Shown here piece after piece: positions 1 to 10,000 of a stretch of DNA of 64,000 nucleotides. Position 1 is the stretch's first letter, and the number at the start of each line of letters is the position of its first letter. Made by a program: the position numbers and the translations under genes. Under the pieces are notes generated by a model. The model did not search any database. It was not told the DNA's origin and was given only the letters and a program-made list of their open reading frames with translations. Origin of the DNA: Geosiphon pyriformis (Eukaryota; Glomeromycota; Glomeromycetes; Archaeosporales; Geosiphonaceae); NCBI GenBank assembly GCA_016748015.1, contig JAAOMT010000245.1, positions 19,941 through 83,940 of the forward strand, read 5' to 3'.

Positions 1-439
1 AGGGTTCATTGTTTGTTGTTTTGATGCTGTTAATTCAAATGGGTGTTGGTTTTGTTTTCTAATCTTGCCTCATTCTTGAGAGACAATCAACATTGGTGTG
101 GAGTTTTCCTGGTTTGTGGTGTACAATGTATCGGTAATTAGCTAAAAATCCTGTCCATCGGGTTTGTTTTGTGTTTAGCTGAGTGTTTTTGTTTTGAAGC
201 CATTTAAGTCCAATATTATCAGTGATAATATCGAATTCCTTGGGTCTGAGGTAAAGATTGAAGTGATATAAGGCCCAGATTACTGCTGCGGTTTCTAATT
301 CTGTTGTGGGGTAGTTCTTTTCAGCTGGCTTTAATGTTCTACTAGCGTAAGCAATTACTCGCTCATTTCTATTGTCATTTAACTGTAATAGAATGGCACC
401 AAAGGCAGTATAAGAGGTGTCAGTTGCTAACCGGAATCA
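1..439 (-). pseudogene. Ty3 RNase H domain of element C (truncated by window edge)
   Basis: RNase H degrades the RNA strand of the RNA-DNA hybrid. The start of the fold is FRLATDTSYTAFGAILLQ (first acidic residue at ATD). Then come the helix Glu in PTTELETAAV and the ITDNIGLKWLQ strand (acidic residue at TDN). The family end mark NVDCLSR lies near 70-90. It follows RT in the same frame after a TGA at 437-439. TAG at 59-61 and TGA at 35-37 lie beyond RNase H in the tether to integrase. Integrase itself is not in the window. Confidence 0.85.
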
Positions 440-1700
440 GTTGCTGAAATCTGGGTAGGCGAGGATTGGTGCTGTTGTGAGTTTTTCCTTAAGTATCTCG
501 AAGACATTTTGGTGTTTTTCTGTCCATTTGTATTCAACATTTTTAGTAATGAGCTGGTTGAGGGGTTTTGTAATTTCTGAGAATCTTTTGATGAATTTTC
601 GGTAATAGGATGCTAATCCAATAAATCCTTTTAATTCTGTGGTATTTCGTGGAGTCTTGAAGTTTTTGACAGTACTAATTTTTCCGGGGTCTGGTTTAAT
701 TCCATCTTTGTTAACAATGTGACCAAGAAAAGCTAAACTTGTTTTTCCAAAGTAGCATTTTTCAATGTTCAGTTTCAATCCTGCTTTCTGTAATCATTGA
801 AAAACTTCTCACAGGTGAATTAAATGTAGCTCGAAAGATGGTGAATAAACATCAGTGTCATCAAGATAAACTACTACTGATTTCCAAAGGAGGCCTTTGT
901 AAACAACATCCATGAGTCTTTGGAATGTTGCTGGTGCATTGCATAATCCAAAAGGCATTACATTGAACTCGTAATTTCCTCCTTGAGTGGTGAATGCTGT
1001 TTTGGGGCGGTCTTTGGGATCCATAGCAACTTGCCAGTATCCACTCTCTAAATCTAATGTTGAAAAGTATTTGGACTTTCCAAGGGCATCCAACATGTCA
1101 TCAATTTGGGGAAGAGGGTAGGCATCTCCAATGGTGACACTGTTGAGTTGTCGGTAATCAACACAAAATCGTATCTTTCCATTTTTCTTTTTAACTAGGA
1201 CCACAGGTGAGGCCCATGGGCTCATTGATGGTTGAATAAGCCCATTGTTAAGCATCCATTATACTTCTTCTTGGATAAATTGGTGACTTTCTGGGGCAAC
1301 TCGGTAGACTTGTTGTCGTCTTGGTTTGGCATCTCCTGTATAGATTTGGTGTTGAACCAAATCAGTTCTTCCTAAGTCATTGTTGTTTTTGGCGAAAATG
1401 TCAGCAAATTCTGCAATTAACTCTTTGAGCTGGGTCTGTTGTTGTGGTTCAAGTTGTCCCATGTTGATTCGAGATAGTTTTTCCATGACAACATAGTAGT
1501 TTTCGAAGCTGGGGTTTGGGTTGGTTTTTAGTATTGAATGTCCAATAATTTCAGAGAAATCGGGGACTATTTGGAGTAATTCTTGTTGAAATATATTACT
1601 GTAAATAACTCCAATTTCTAACTTATTTAATAAAATTATGAGGTAATTATTGGGGTTGTAAAAAGTAACTCGAACTTTCTTTGTTCCTTCTGGAATATAA
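437..1700 (-). pseudogene. Ty3 reverse transcriptase of element C, with preceding linker
   Basis: The RT domain spans about 600-1330. It begins with the family PSxSPWASPVVLVKKK block, followed by FCVDYRQLN, then DALGKSKYFSTLDLESGYW (first catalytic Asp), the PFGLCNAPATFQRLM block, and the active site VVYLDDTDVYS with both Asp residues intact. A beta-rich linker of about 130 residues (around 1400-1890) separates dUTPase from RT. Stops are TAA at 1259-1261 (from CAA) and TGA at 809-811, 794-796 and 437-439; the TGA codons sit where Arg is common in the family. Without these substitutions the frame would be continuous with the dUTPase upstream and RNase H downstream. Confidence 0.9.
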
Positions 1701-1897
1701 ATGTTTGGGATCGAAATATTATGTTTCAAGCAAACTTGTTCATTGGACTCAAAAATTTGTTGTGTGGTTGTTGGCTTTGGGCAGGTGTAGATTTCCAGAT
1801 GTTCTCCAAAAGGTGAGATAGTAATTGGTTGTGGGAGTCTGAGAATCTGGTGGGATTTGTTCTGAGTGTTAAGAGTTATATTAACTGGAACTGTGAA

Positions 1898-2275
1898 CCA
1901 TTCAGTTGAACCAAAACCTTGGGTTCCTCTATCGTTTTTTCCTATTTGTTCTCTTTGATTGACTAGTTGCAAACCCGAAATGTTGATTAAGGATAGGTAA
2001 ATAGCTTGGGCAATTTTTTCAGCATGTTCAATCTTGAATGGTTTGTTAGTTTCATTTTGAAGCATTACTGTTATGTCTCCCATATATCCAGCATCAATTA
2101 TTCCTCCTCTGACATTGATTCCTTTGCTTGCTAGAGAGGACCAAGAGGCGATTTGAACCATTGCTCTTGGTGGGATTTTGAGTGCAATTTTGAGGTTGAT
2201 TTTTGTGAGAGACTTGGGTTTGAGAACAAAAGTATCCTTGCCTGGATATCTTAAGTCATATCTAGCATCAATTTC
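1898..2275 (-). other. dUTPase domain within Ty3 pol (element C)
   Basis: This is a trimeric-type dUTPase, which would hydrolyse dUTP to dUMP and PPi and limit uracil misincorporation during reverse transcription. All five family motifs are present in order within about 125 residues. Motif 1 is DARYDL. Motif 2 is ASWSSLAS. Motif 3 is GGIIDAGYMGDI, with the catalytic-type Asp of the GxxD-xxY pattern. Motif 4 is EKIAQAIY and the Gly-rich motif 5 is RGTQGFGSTEW. It lies in frame between the Cys module and RT, unlike free-standing host dUTPases. The Arg expected in motif 2 (PRSGLA type) is Trp here, encoded TGG, one C-to-T step from CGG; element B still has Arg at this place. Catalytic competence of this copy is therefore doubtful. 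Confidence 0.88.
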
Positions 2276-2428
2276 GTGTGTTTTTTCAGGTTTTATTTCT
2301 TGTCCGTTGTTGTTGAAGTATTTAAGTTGTAAGGCAGGCTGATTTTTGATAAGGTAGATGGGTGTTGTTTCAATTTCTTCCATTTCTTTAGGTTCTCCAA
2401 ATTCAATTTCATTCTTATTATTTTCGCT

Positions 2429-3075
2429 GGGCAAGGGAATATTAAGCGCATAGTATTCAGGACACCATTGTTCATTACAAGGCATAATGCATTCTTCACA
2501 TAGCCTAATGTTCATTTGTTCTAATCATTGAATTTGAGCTTCTTGGGTCAAGTAAGTATGGCTTGCAATTTGGTGGTAGACTTCTACTTCATCTTCATAA
2601 TCGAATCCAGCTAATTCCATAGTGTATTCAATGTATTCTGCTTCCTTCATTTGACAAACATCTTTTTTGGTAGCTCCATTAATTAATGCCATTGCTAAGT
2701 CAAAAATCATCTCGGCATCATGAGAGTAGTGATAAAGATTGTTGAGAGCACTGTTGTATGCTGCATTAAAGAGTGTTCCTCTTTTTATTTTTTCTAAAAT
2801 TGATAAAGCATATTGGCAGGTCTAATTGCAGATGCCTCCTCTCATTGCTACATCAATCCAATTGCATTCTTCCGGTAGCATATCTCCACAAGTCAAACAA
2901 GGGGTGTTGTCTCATTTTCCGCTCTTTTTTATTAGATGGCCCCTTTGCTCTCTGTGGCAAGCCTTGTAGTAATAACAAGTATAATTCTCATATTCTTCTT
3001 CAGGTGAAATGCAGGCTCCCATTGACGATAGTTTCTTGTGGCAGTCTTTACATTTAAGAGGAATATAGGGGTGTT
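2429..3075 (-). other. Cys-rich accessory module between protease and dUTPase (element C)
   Basis: I do not recognise this as a named domain. It begins with a C-x2-C pair (CKDCHKK, near 3040-3060). A Cys/Tyr-rich stretch and a second C-x2-C (CLTCGDM, near 2890) follow, then CxxTC near 2815-2830. An acidic helical stretch of about 90 residues leads to a compact cluster, CEECIMPCNEQWC (near 2462-2500). Elements A and B have the same order of Cys pairs at the same place, so the module is conserved in the family and not random linker. The spacing suggests one or two zinc-ribbon or treble-clef-like folds (inference). Nonsense codons at 2912-2914 (TGA), 2822-2824 (TAG) and 2525-2527 (TGA) interrupt it. 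Confidence 0.6.
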
Positions 3076-4036
3076 GTTTCCTTGGTTCGGGTTTTGAGTA
3101 AGGTATATTCCATCCAGAGGTTTTGGGTTTAGTGTGTGTGGTAAAATGTTCTTGTTCTGTTTCATCGGCCCAGTTGGACATTGATCCAAGAGCCATGAAT
3201 GTTTCAATTATTGGTTTCTTTTCTTCTGGTTCAAATTCAAAAGCCGGGGCTTTTTCAGAGCGTTTGTTGAATGTACCACACATGGCAGGTACCCGGACAT
3301 GTTGTCCTTGGTAAAAGATTGTTAACTCTTGTGTTTCCCAATTCAGATTAGCATTGGCTTTTTGAAGCCAATTATTTCCGACAAGAGCTTGGTACTGGGA
3401 TGCGTTCATTACAAGAACTTTGACTGGAATGGTAATTCCATCAAGAGTAAACGGAAAATTGTCAATTTCTTCTACTGGTGTCTTTTTCATGCCATCAGCA
3501 GTGACAATTACTGTTTGAGCTGGTTGGTCGACATTTTTTTTCAACTGTTGCATTAACTGGTAGGTGATAATACTTCCGGCAGATCCACTGTCTAGGATCA
3601 AGCAAATTGGCTTTCCTTCTACTTCAGCTTCTGTGTACATTGCAGTGATGGCTTTTTGCTCATTAGCTGCTGTATTGCTAAGCAAGAATGGTGATTCATT
3701 TGCTTCAAATTTGAAAGGAAAGATATCAGAGAGATTGGCATTTTCAGCAATTCGGGCTGGTGGAATAGTGATGTGATTATGAGAAGAGTTTTGTTGTTGT
3801 GCTGCAGCTCTACCTTCCAGGAGTACAATATGATAAAAATCCTGTTCTTCTGGCATTGTTAAATAACTGGATTGGGTGTGGTAGTGGTTGGGTCTTGGTT
3901 GAGTGAAATTTCAGGAAACCAATTGGTTGTTTGGACTGATTCTATTGTTGTTTACTTGGTATTGGTTTTGTAGTGGGAATTGATTTTGTGTAATCAGTCT
4001 TCAAGCAGGTACTTGATAATGTTGTGTGGGTGGTTG
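2915..4036 (-). pseudogene. Ty3 aspartic protease region of element C
   Basis: This is a retropepsin-type protease that would process Gag-Pol. The active-site loop reads LILDSGSAGSII (DSG type) near 3570-3605, and a downstream ALVGNNWLQKAN corresponds to the C-terminal retropepsin ILG-x2-W strand. The main open stretch is 2912-3856. It is in frame with gag upstream through TGA codons at 3911-3913 and 4001-4003, so there is no Gag-Pol frameshift site. The protease is followed directly by a Cys-rich segment annotated separately. The catalytic Asp is intact here, whereas in elements A and B the same loop is decayed (NSRS and DNES). Confidence 0.85.
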
Positions 4037-4039
4037 TTA

Positions 4040-5665
4040 GTATTGCTGTTGGATTGGTTGTGGAGCGGACTGATAATAGTTATTTTGGTACTGGGATTTT
4101 GGTGGATAGTAAGCTGGTGGTGATGGTTGATAATAAGATTGTGGTGGAGAGTAACATTGATTACCCCTGTTTTGTTGGTCTCGCTGTAGCTTTCTGCAAT
4201 CTCTTTTCCAGTGGCCAGAGATTCCACAGTAATGGCAATTCTGGGGCTGGTTATTGGAAAGTGGTATAAAGTTATTTTGATTTCGTCTTTGGGGTGGTTG
4301 ATATCTTTGGGGTTGTTGTTGTTGTTGATTGGTAAAATAGTTTTCGACCTTCTTTGTGAGTTGGTCAATTTTTTCCTCAGCTGCTGAGCTGGTTTCTCCA
4401 ATTGCCAAATTTACAAGTTTTGTATGGTTGGCCTCTTCCATGGCCATTTCATATCTTTTCGCATGCTGTATGGCAGAGTTTAAATCTTCTGGCACATGTG
4501 GACAAATCTTTTTAATTAGTTTATCTTTTAGACCAGCGATAAATTGATCCAAGATTTGAGCATTGGAATAATAATCATTTGTCTCGAGTTGGCAAATCCA
4601 TCTGAGAAGTTTGTTGAATTTCCCAATATAAGTCATAATGGATTCAGAGGGTTCTTGTTTGGTATTTTGAAAACAATTGCGAAGAGTGATGGAGGTATTA
4701 TTGTCGGTGAACTGTTTAAGGAAGGCTGCTTTGAAAGTGTTCCAATCATTGAATAAGGCGGCCAGGTTTTCAAACCATTCTCCTGCTGTTCCTTTAAGAA
4801 AGTATGGAATTGTTCTTAACATTCTGGTGGCATTCCACCCATTTGCATCTTCGGCTTTAGTAACTTGGTCGAGCCATTCTTGAGGACTGGTCTCGATGTC
4901 TTCTCCATTAAAGTCAGGGATTTTTGCGATGTATGTTGTCATTTCGTCTTCTTCATTTTCACTGTCTATTGATTCTTCTTCAGTTATTTCAGAGTTGTTT
5001 TCTTTGTTTGCTGCTGTCTCAGAGTGTTCACTTTGATTTTCAGCTAAAAAATCAAGAAGATTGGAACTAGTTTGAAGGGGTTCTTGTTGTCTGGTGGAAC
5101 TTTTGAGTGATATAAAATCTTCTGGTCTTGCAAATCGATTCAAGGGTAAATTAGGTGTTTGTGCTTGTGCAAATGAAGCTGGAAAAGGTGTGATAGTAAG
5201 TGGAAGTTTTGAGCTGGTTCCTTGTTCAGGTGTTTGTAAATGTTTGAATGATATTTTGGGAGTATTGGGTGTTGTGTGAACAGGTCAGTTATCTTTTTGT
5301 CTTTTGTTGCTACTGGTTTCAGGTTCAGATTCGAGTTCAAAGGCAAATTGTGTATTTGCAGGATATTTTTCTTCACAGAACCGAATGATATTATAATCGA
5401 GTTCCTTAAAATAAGTAGCGCAAGCTTCAGCACTAATGTTTTCTGATTCAGTATTGGAATAGTGTATGTTCTTAAGAAGATCTCTTTTAACTGTTGTAAT
5501 GTTGTAGTTCCCAAAGAGGTAGTCGTTAATTCAATTTTCGATGTATTGAAAAAGTGTTTTCTTGAAAGCTATGATTCCATCGCGTATTTCAAATCGTTGT
5601 TTGCAGTGTGTATAAATCGATTGATAGTACTCTAAAGTTGTAATGTCTGAGGCAGTCGCCACTTT
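4040..5665 (-). pseudogene. Ty3 gag (capsid and CCHC nucleocapsid) of element C
   Basis: Gag binds and packages the element RNA and forms the virus-like particle. The frame starts near 5665 with no visible ATG. The capsid-type retrotransposon gag domain lies at about 4400-4900 and shows the family pattern of a Trp-rich motif followed by a helical run (SPQEWLDQV, then AGEWFENL, then FLKQFTDNN). A Gln/Pro-rich linker and one zinc knuckle, CHYCGISGHWKRDC (C-x2-C-x4-H-x4-C), follow near 4200-4241. A Gln/Tyr/Pro-rich tail leads in frame into protease. Stops at 5531-5533 and 5285-5287 (both TGA) and 4037-4039 (TAA) break the frame; each needs one C-to-T change from CGA or CAA. Compared with A and B the N-terminal 150 residues are strongly divergent. 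Confidence 0.85.
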
Positions 5666-5689
5666 AAATTTGTTGCTGTGTTATTTCCA

Positions 5690-5702
5690 TGGGAGAGCAC
5701 CA
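5690..5702 (-). other. Primer-binding site of element C
   Basis: On the minus strand TGGTGCTCTCCCA starts two bases after the LTR end, the usual place for a tRNA primer-binding site in Ty3 elements. It begins with TGG, which pairs with the CCA end of a tRNA. Elements A and B share the core TGGTGCTC. The primer would be a tRNA ending in GAGCACCA; I cannot say which one without the host tRNA set. Confidence 0.75.
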
Positions 5703-5704
5703 AA

Positions 5705-6685
5705 TGTTACTGGAGGTTTTTGGTCTCTTTTCTGTAATGTTGTTGATACTTATTTGCTGTGAATTCATGTTTTCTGGATGTGGTTGAACCTCTAGTAACT
5801 GAATTTATCTTCAAATTATTTCCTATAATTTGAACTTGTTGGGCTTATGAGTAGAATGGCCAATTCCGTGCCAGTTGCTTTATGTAGTTACGTTGTAGTA
5901 AATGTCAACTCTTTCCCAGGAATTGCTTGTCTGGAAGCTCACTAAAAATGTGTAGTTACTTTGCTGTGAAAGTTAACTCTTCTACAGGAATCTCATCTGT
6001 AGGTTACCCTAATGATTATAATAAGAAAATAAAAGAAAATAAAAGAAATATAAAAGAAATCGAATTTTGTCAAGAGAAATGTTTTTGATCCAGGCCTGGA
6101 GTCACTAACAGTTTTACTGAAATTGGTAGCTAATCAATTTCAAAACGTTAGTTGGGTTTTGGGAATTTTCCAAAGGCAATAATTAAAGAATTTGGTTTTT
6201 CAATTATTTGATATTTATTTGTTTTTGTGTGTATAAGAACGGTTTTTAAGAGATAAATCTAAAGTAAAATACATTTTCTCGAAAAGAGAAGCTCTTCTTT
6301 TATACAACTTGTCGTAATACTATTCTATGAACTTGAATTTTGCTATTTTCTACAATTTCGCTGAACTAAAGGTGCATTTTGGCGAACTACAAGTTATTTC
6401 TGCGAACTATTAGATATTTCGGTGAACTATCACTTATTTCGGCAAATTTCTATAAATTTCAGCGAACTTTTGAATGTTACATAGTTCGGGGTATTGCATG
6501 ATAGATCATCGCAATTAGGTTACATTTGTGTTGTGTACAATTTGGGTTATTAATTAAATGATAATTTCGGACATTCTTTGCTAATGTAATAAGTGATAAT
6601 TTGAAATGATAATATGTGTTAATTAATGATAGGAATTATAAGATAGTTTCATGCTAAATGATATCTCTAATTTCGTCTGGTAACA
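5705..6685 (-). repeat. 5' LTR of element C (outer boundary inferred)
   Basis: The inner edge is firm: TGTTAC on the plus strand directly beside the primer-binding site. The outer edge is placed at the GTAACA ending at 6685, giving TGTTAC...GTAACA ends like the LTRs of A and B. The layout parallels A/B LTRs: an A-rich tract (6023-6058), AAATCTAAA, a TATA-like stretch near 6300, then a repeat array and an AT-rich end. The 3' LTR is outside the window, so the boundary cannot be confirmed by comparison. A pair of diverged direct repeats of about 55 bp (about 5883-5938 and 5952-6005) lies in the downstream part. Confidence 0.55.
6361..6480. repeat. 20-bp tandem array in the LTR of element C
   Basis: Six consecutive units of exactly 20 bp start at 6361, 6381, 6401, 6421, 6441 and 6461. 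Each has a GCGAACTA-type core followed by an AT-rich half ending in ATTTC; the fifth unit is the most diverged. In minus-strand orientation the array lies upstream of the presumed TATA region, so an upstream regulatory role is plausible. Confidence 0.75.
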
Positions 6686-7003
6686 ATGTCACAGATAGCC
6701 TAGTAAAAGACCCAGAAATAAGGGTAGAATTTTATATATTATCGGATAGCTTACTAGAAGGGCACAACTACCAGAATAAATCTGGTCTCCACACTGAGAA
6801 AGAAATTGAATGGAATTGTGATTCCGAAGACTATTACAATTACAATTGAATCTCTGTTTATTATACAAAGAACTCAATCCCAAAATCTTTAGATATCAAA
6901 ATCTTTAAATTACCAATACCAACATTAACAGAAACCAATAGCTTTTGAGCACCAAGTTATGGATTTGTTATTTATTTCCACACCAGAAATAATCACCTGT
7001 AAT
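6686..7003 (+). repeat. Remnant LTR, A/B-like family, plus orientation
   Basis: Read on the plus strand this matches the reverse complement of the A and B LTRs in several ordered blocks. These are GATAGCCTAGTAAAAGACCC near 6694, then GATAGCTTACTAGAAGGGC near 6745, then TTATACAAAGAACTCAA near 6860. GAGCACCAAGTTATGG near 6945 and an end AATAATCACCTGTAAT near 6990-7003 follow. The upstream half is missing, apparently cut by the insertion of element C at 6685. Its right end abuts LINE copy 1. Confidence 0.7.
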
Positions 7004-10000
7004 ATCAGCTTATCTTCATCAAGTTGCTTTTTAGAAATAAGCTTTCTGTTTCAATTCTGGAACTTTATGCTGGAGCTTCTCTTGCAGTCTGACTTTTTCA
7101 AGCTGATAAAATCAATTTACTTATAGCTAATGCTGTAAATGAGTCTTCTTTTGTTATTCTTAGTAGTAATTTCAATGAAAATGGTTCTCATAAGTGTGCC
7201 AGTTATAAAAAATGCATTGGTTTGGGGTTGGTCAATTCTTTGGTTGGGAGTTTGGTGGTGTGTACATCTATTTGAACAAATTCTCAGGACATTGCAAAGA
7301 CAATTGATTACATGTTTGTTTCTTCAAATTTGGTCAGTGCATTGGTGCATTGTAATATTTTGGATGTTAGTAGACATTTCAACACTGATTACTATGCAGT
7401 TTTTGTGTTAGTGAGTTTGGATGGATTACTGGATACAAAGTTGAATTTTCTTTGTAAACAAACTAATAGGAATTGTTAGAAGTTTGATATCAAGAGTGCT
7501 GATAAAGTTAAGTAGTGTGAATTTAAAGTGTCAATAGTAGCAAATGCTGCATTGTTTTCTAATGAGTTTGCTTCTTTTGTAATATTTTTTGATATGGATT
7601 CTATGTGGAATGTTGTTCATAAAGTAATGGTTTTTTTGGCTAATAAAACATTTAAGAAGAAATAATTTAAAGGCTTTAACAGTATTTTTACTAAGTGTTC
7701 TTCAAGGTTTCATAAATTAGAATTGCTGGTTTTAAAAATTGTTAAGGCTTCTCTTGAAAAGAACTCTAGTGGACTCATATCTTTGATAGACCATTGGATT
7801 TCTTTGGATCCTGATAAAGCTCTGGCTGTACAGATTTTTTTAGACTCTGGTGCGAATTTTGATTGTGTTAGATCTGCTTTTTTTGGTATACAAAAGTTTT
7901 ATCGTGCTTCCAAACTTGCTGAATCTCTAAGAGTTCAAGAGTCAAATATTAGGTCTGTTATTGATAGACATATGGAGAGTTTTGCTTCTAATAAAGGTCA
8001 TACAATTAAGAGTATTCTGAAATGTTCATTTCATAAGATGGAATTAGACCATCTGGTTGTAGGTGATAAATTGATTCTGGAATCTGATTTGGTTAAGACT
8101 AAGATGGATATGATTATGGAAGGGTGGACTAAGAGACATGGAGTGGTTTCTGACATCTCTAGCAAATGGTCTTGTCAATACCAGCCTTTGGAGTATGTTT
8201 TTGATGATACATTCTCAAATGTGATGAGTTGTTTAGTGTAATTTTTGATCTGCCTAATGACAAAGCTGCTGGTCTTTCTGGTATTTCTAACAAATTCTGA
8301 AAACACTGTGACAAATTTGTTTTGGACATGCTTTTGAGGCTTTTGAATATTTGTGTGGCTTGCAAATTGGTGCCCAGTTCTTGGAGAGAGACTTGGATCT
8401 TGATGATTCCTAAACTATATAAATGAAAAGGAGTACTCACAAATACCCATCCTATTGCCCTGATTGAGATGACCAGAAAGATTTTCTCCAAGATTCTGTC
8501 TGATAGAATTTCTCTGGCATGTAGCACCTTTAATGTTCTTCATGGTGACAATTTTTCAGTTCTGAAAGATATAACTACACAATTACCCATTTTTGCAGTT
8601 GGTTCGGTAATAGAGGATGCTTTGGAAAAAAACTGTGAACTATGGCTGGTTTTGCAAAACATGTGAAAAGCATACAATTCTGTTAGTTGGGAACATCTAA
8701 AAAATAGTTTGATTAGAATCAAAATGTGTGACAAGTTCATACATTTTTTTGGTAGTATTCATTGCAATTGTGTTAACAGAGTTATGACTGATTTTGGCTT
8801 AACTGATGGTTATTATGTTCATAATGGTCTGGATCAGGGAGAAGTCTTTTTGCCACTTCTTTGGCACATATTCTATGATCCCCTTCTTTGTGAAGTCAAA
8901 AGACAAAAGAGTGTATGTGAGTACAGATTGAACTCCAATTTTATTTTAAAAAATGGTCATCCAAAATCAAGTGCTGGGTTGTTTTCTTTCTTTGCTGCTG
9001 GGACTTTTGTTGATGATATAATTTGAATTGACAGTAGTTAGAATACTACTTAGCATATTCTCAATATTGCCAGTGAATTTTTCCAGATCAATAATATATA
9101 TATTAATATTAACAAGATGGTAGCCATCCCTATTAATTGCAGAGTTGTTGATCCTTCTTTGTCTATTAGTGGCTTACCTATTGCTATTCCCAAGAAAGGA
9201 GAATCACATCATTATTTGGGTATTTTTCTGTCAACTAATGGTCTCTTAAAGCCTAGTCTGGCCAAAGTCCAATCTGATATTCAGTTTTTTTCTAACCTTG
9301 TGCTGAGAAAGACCATCTCGAATAAGCAATTTTTGTACCTGGTTTTGGCAGTTCTCCTTTTTATTGTTAGCTACAGAACTCAGTTCAGTTTTGTTCCTAT
9401 TAGCATGTGTAACAAATGGGATGCTCTGATTCGAAAAGACCTAAAGTTGAAATCTGGTCTTCTTCTTGACTTTTCAAGTGATATAATCTATTACTCTTTC
9501 TTTTATGGTTTAAAAACTTTTGAGCAGATATAGTCTGAGAGTAAAATAGCTTTGCTGGTAAATTTTGCAAATTCTGATAAGATTTTAGGTTATTTGTTCC
9601 TCCATAGGTCTCATGACTTACAGGTTTCATGTTGGCATCCCATTCACCCCTTAAGCTTCTTGGCTTGTATTTGCATCAGTTCTTTCAATAATTTTTTAGC
9701 AGATATGGTTCATATTTTGTCAAAATACAATTTGTCTCTAAGTGGCTTTTTAAGTGATCCTTTTTGCCATTAAGATGGAGTTCTCATGTTAGTGGCTCTT
9801 GGTGAATCTGTGTTCTGTGCATGTCTCTTTTCTTTTCACCAATATGGCATTGCCTTTGTGGATCAGCTTTGTGATTATCATGGTGAAATTTTTGACTGGA
9901 AAACTTTTAAATGCTGGAAGAAGTTGGATCTTCATGGTCCAGTTCCCAATTGGTTCAGTCTTTCTGTCGCTTTCCTCAACAATGTGACTTTTCTTTCTGT

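Larger units (their letters stand above)
1..6685 (-). mobile_element. Ty3/gypsy LTR retrotransposon (element C), 3' part outside window
   Basis: Read right to left: 5' LTR (5705-6685), a 2-nt spacer, a primer-binding site (5690-5702), gag with a CCHC knuckle, an aspartic protease, a Cys-rich module, a dUTPase domain, reverse transcriptase and RNase H. RNase H reaches the window edge, so integrase and the 3' LTR lie outside. All coding parts share one reading frame from about 5665 to the edge. The frame is broken only by nonsense codons (TGA x10, TAA x2, TAG x2), with no frameshift. It is a distant relative of elements A and B, with the same domain order and the same primer-binding core. It is probably non-autonomous now because of the stops, but it is by far the best preserved of the three. 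Confidence 0.9.

Noticed and set aside
1-5665. TGA might be a sense codon (recoded) in element C
   Set aside because: The RhoGAP and PET117 genes in the same window end with TGA, and TAA and TAG also interrupt the same element frame. Point decay explains all three stop types.
6361-6480. CRISPR-like array
   Set aside because: Units are contiguous 20-bp tandem repeats without unique spacers and lie in an LTR of a eukaryotic element.
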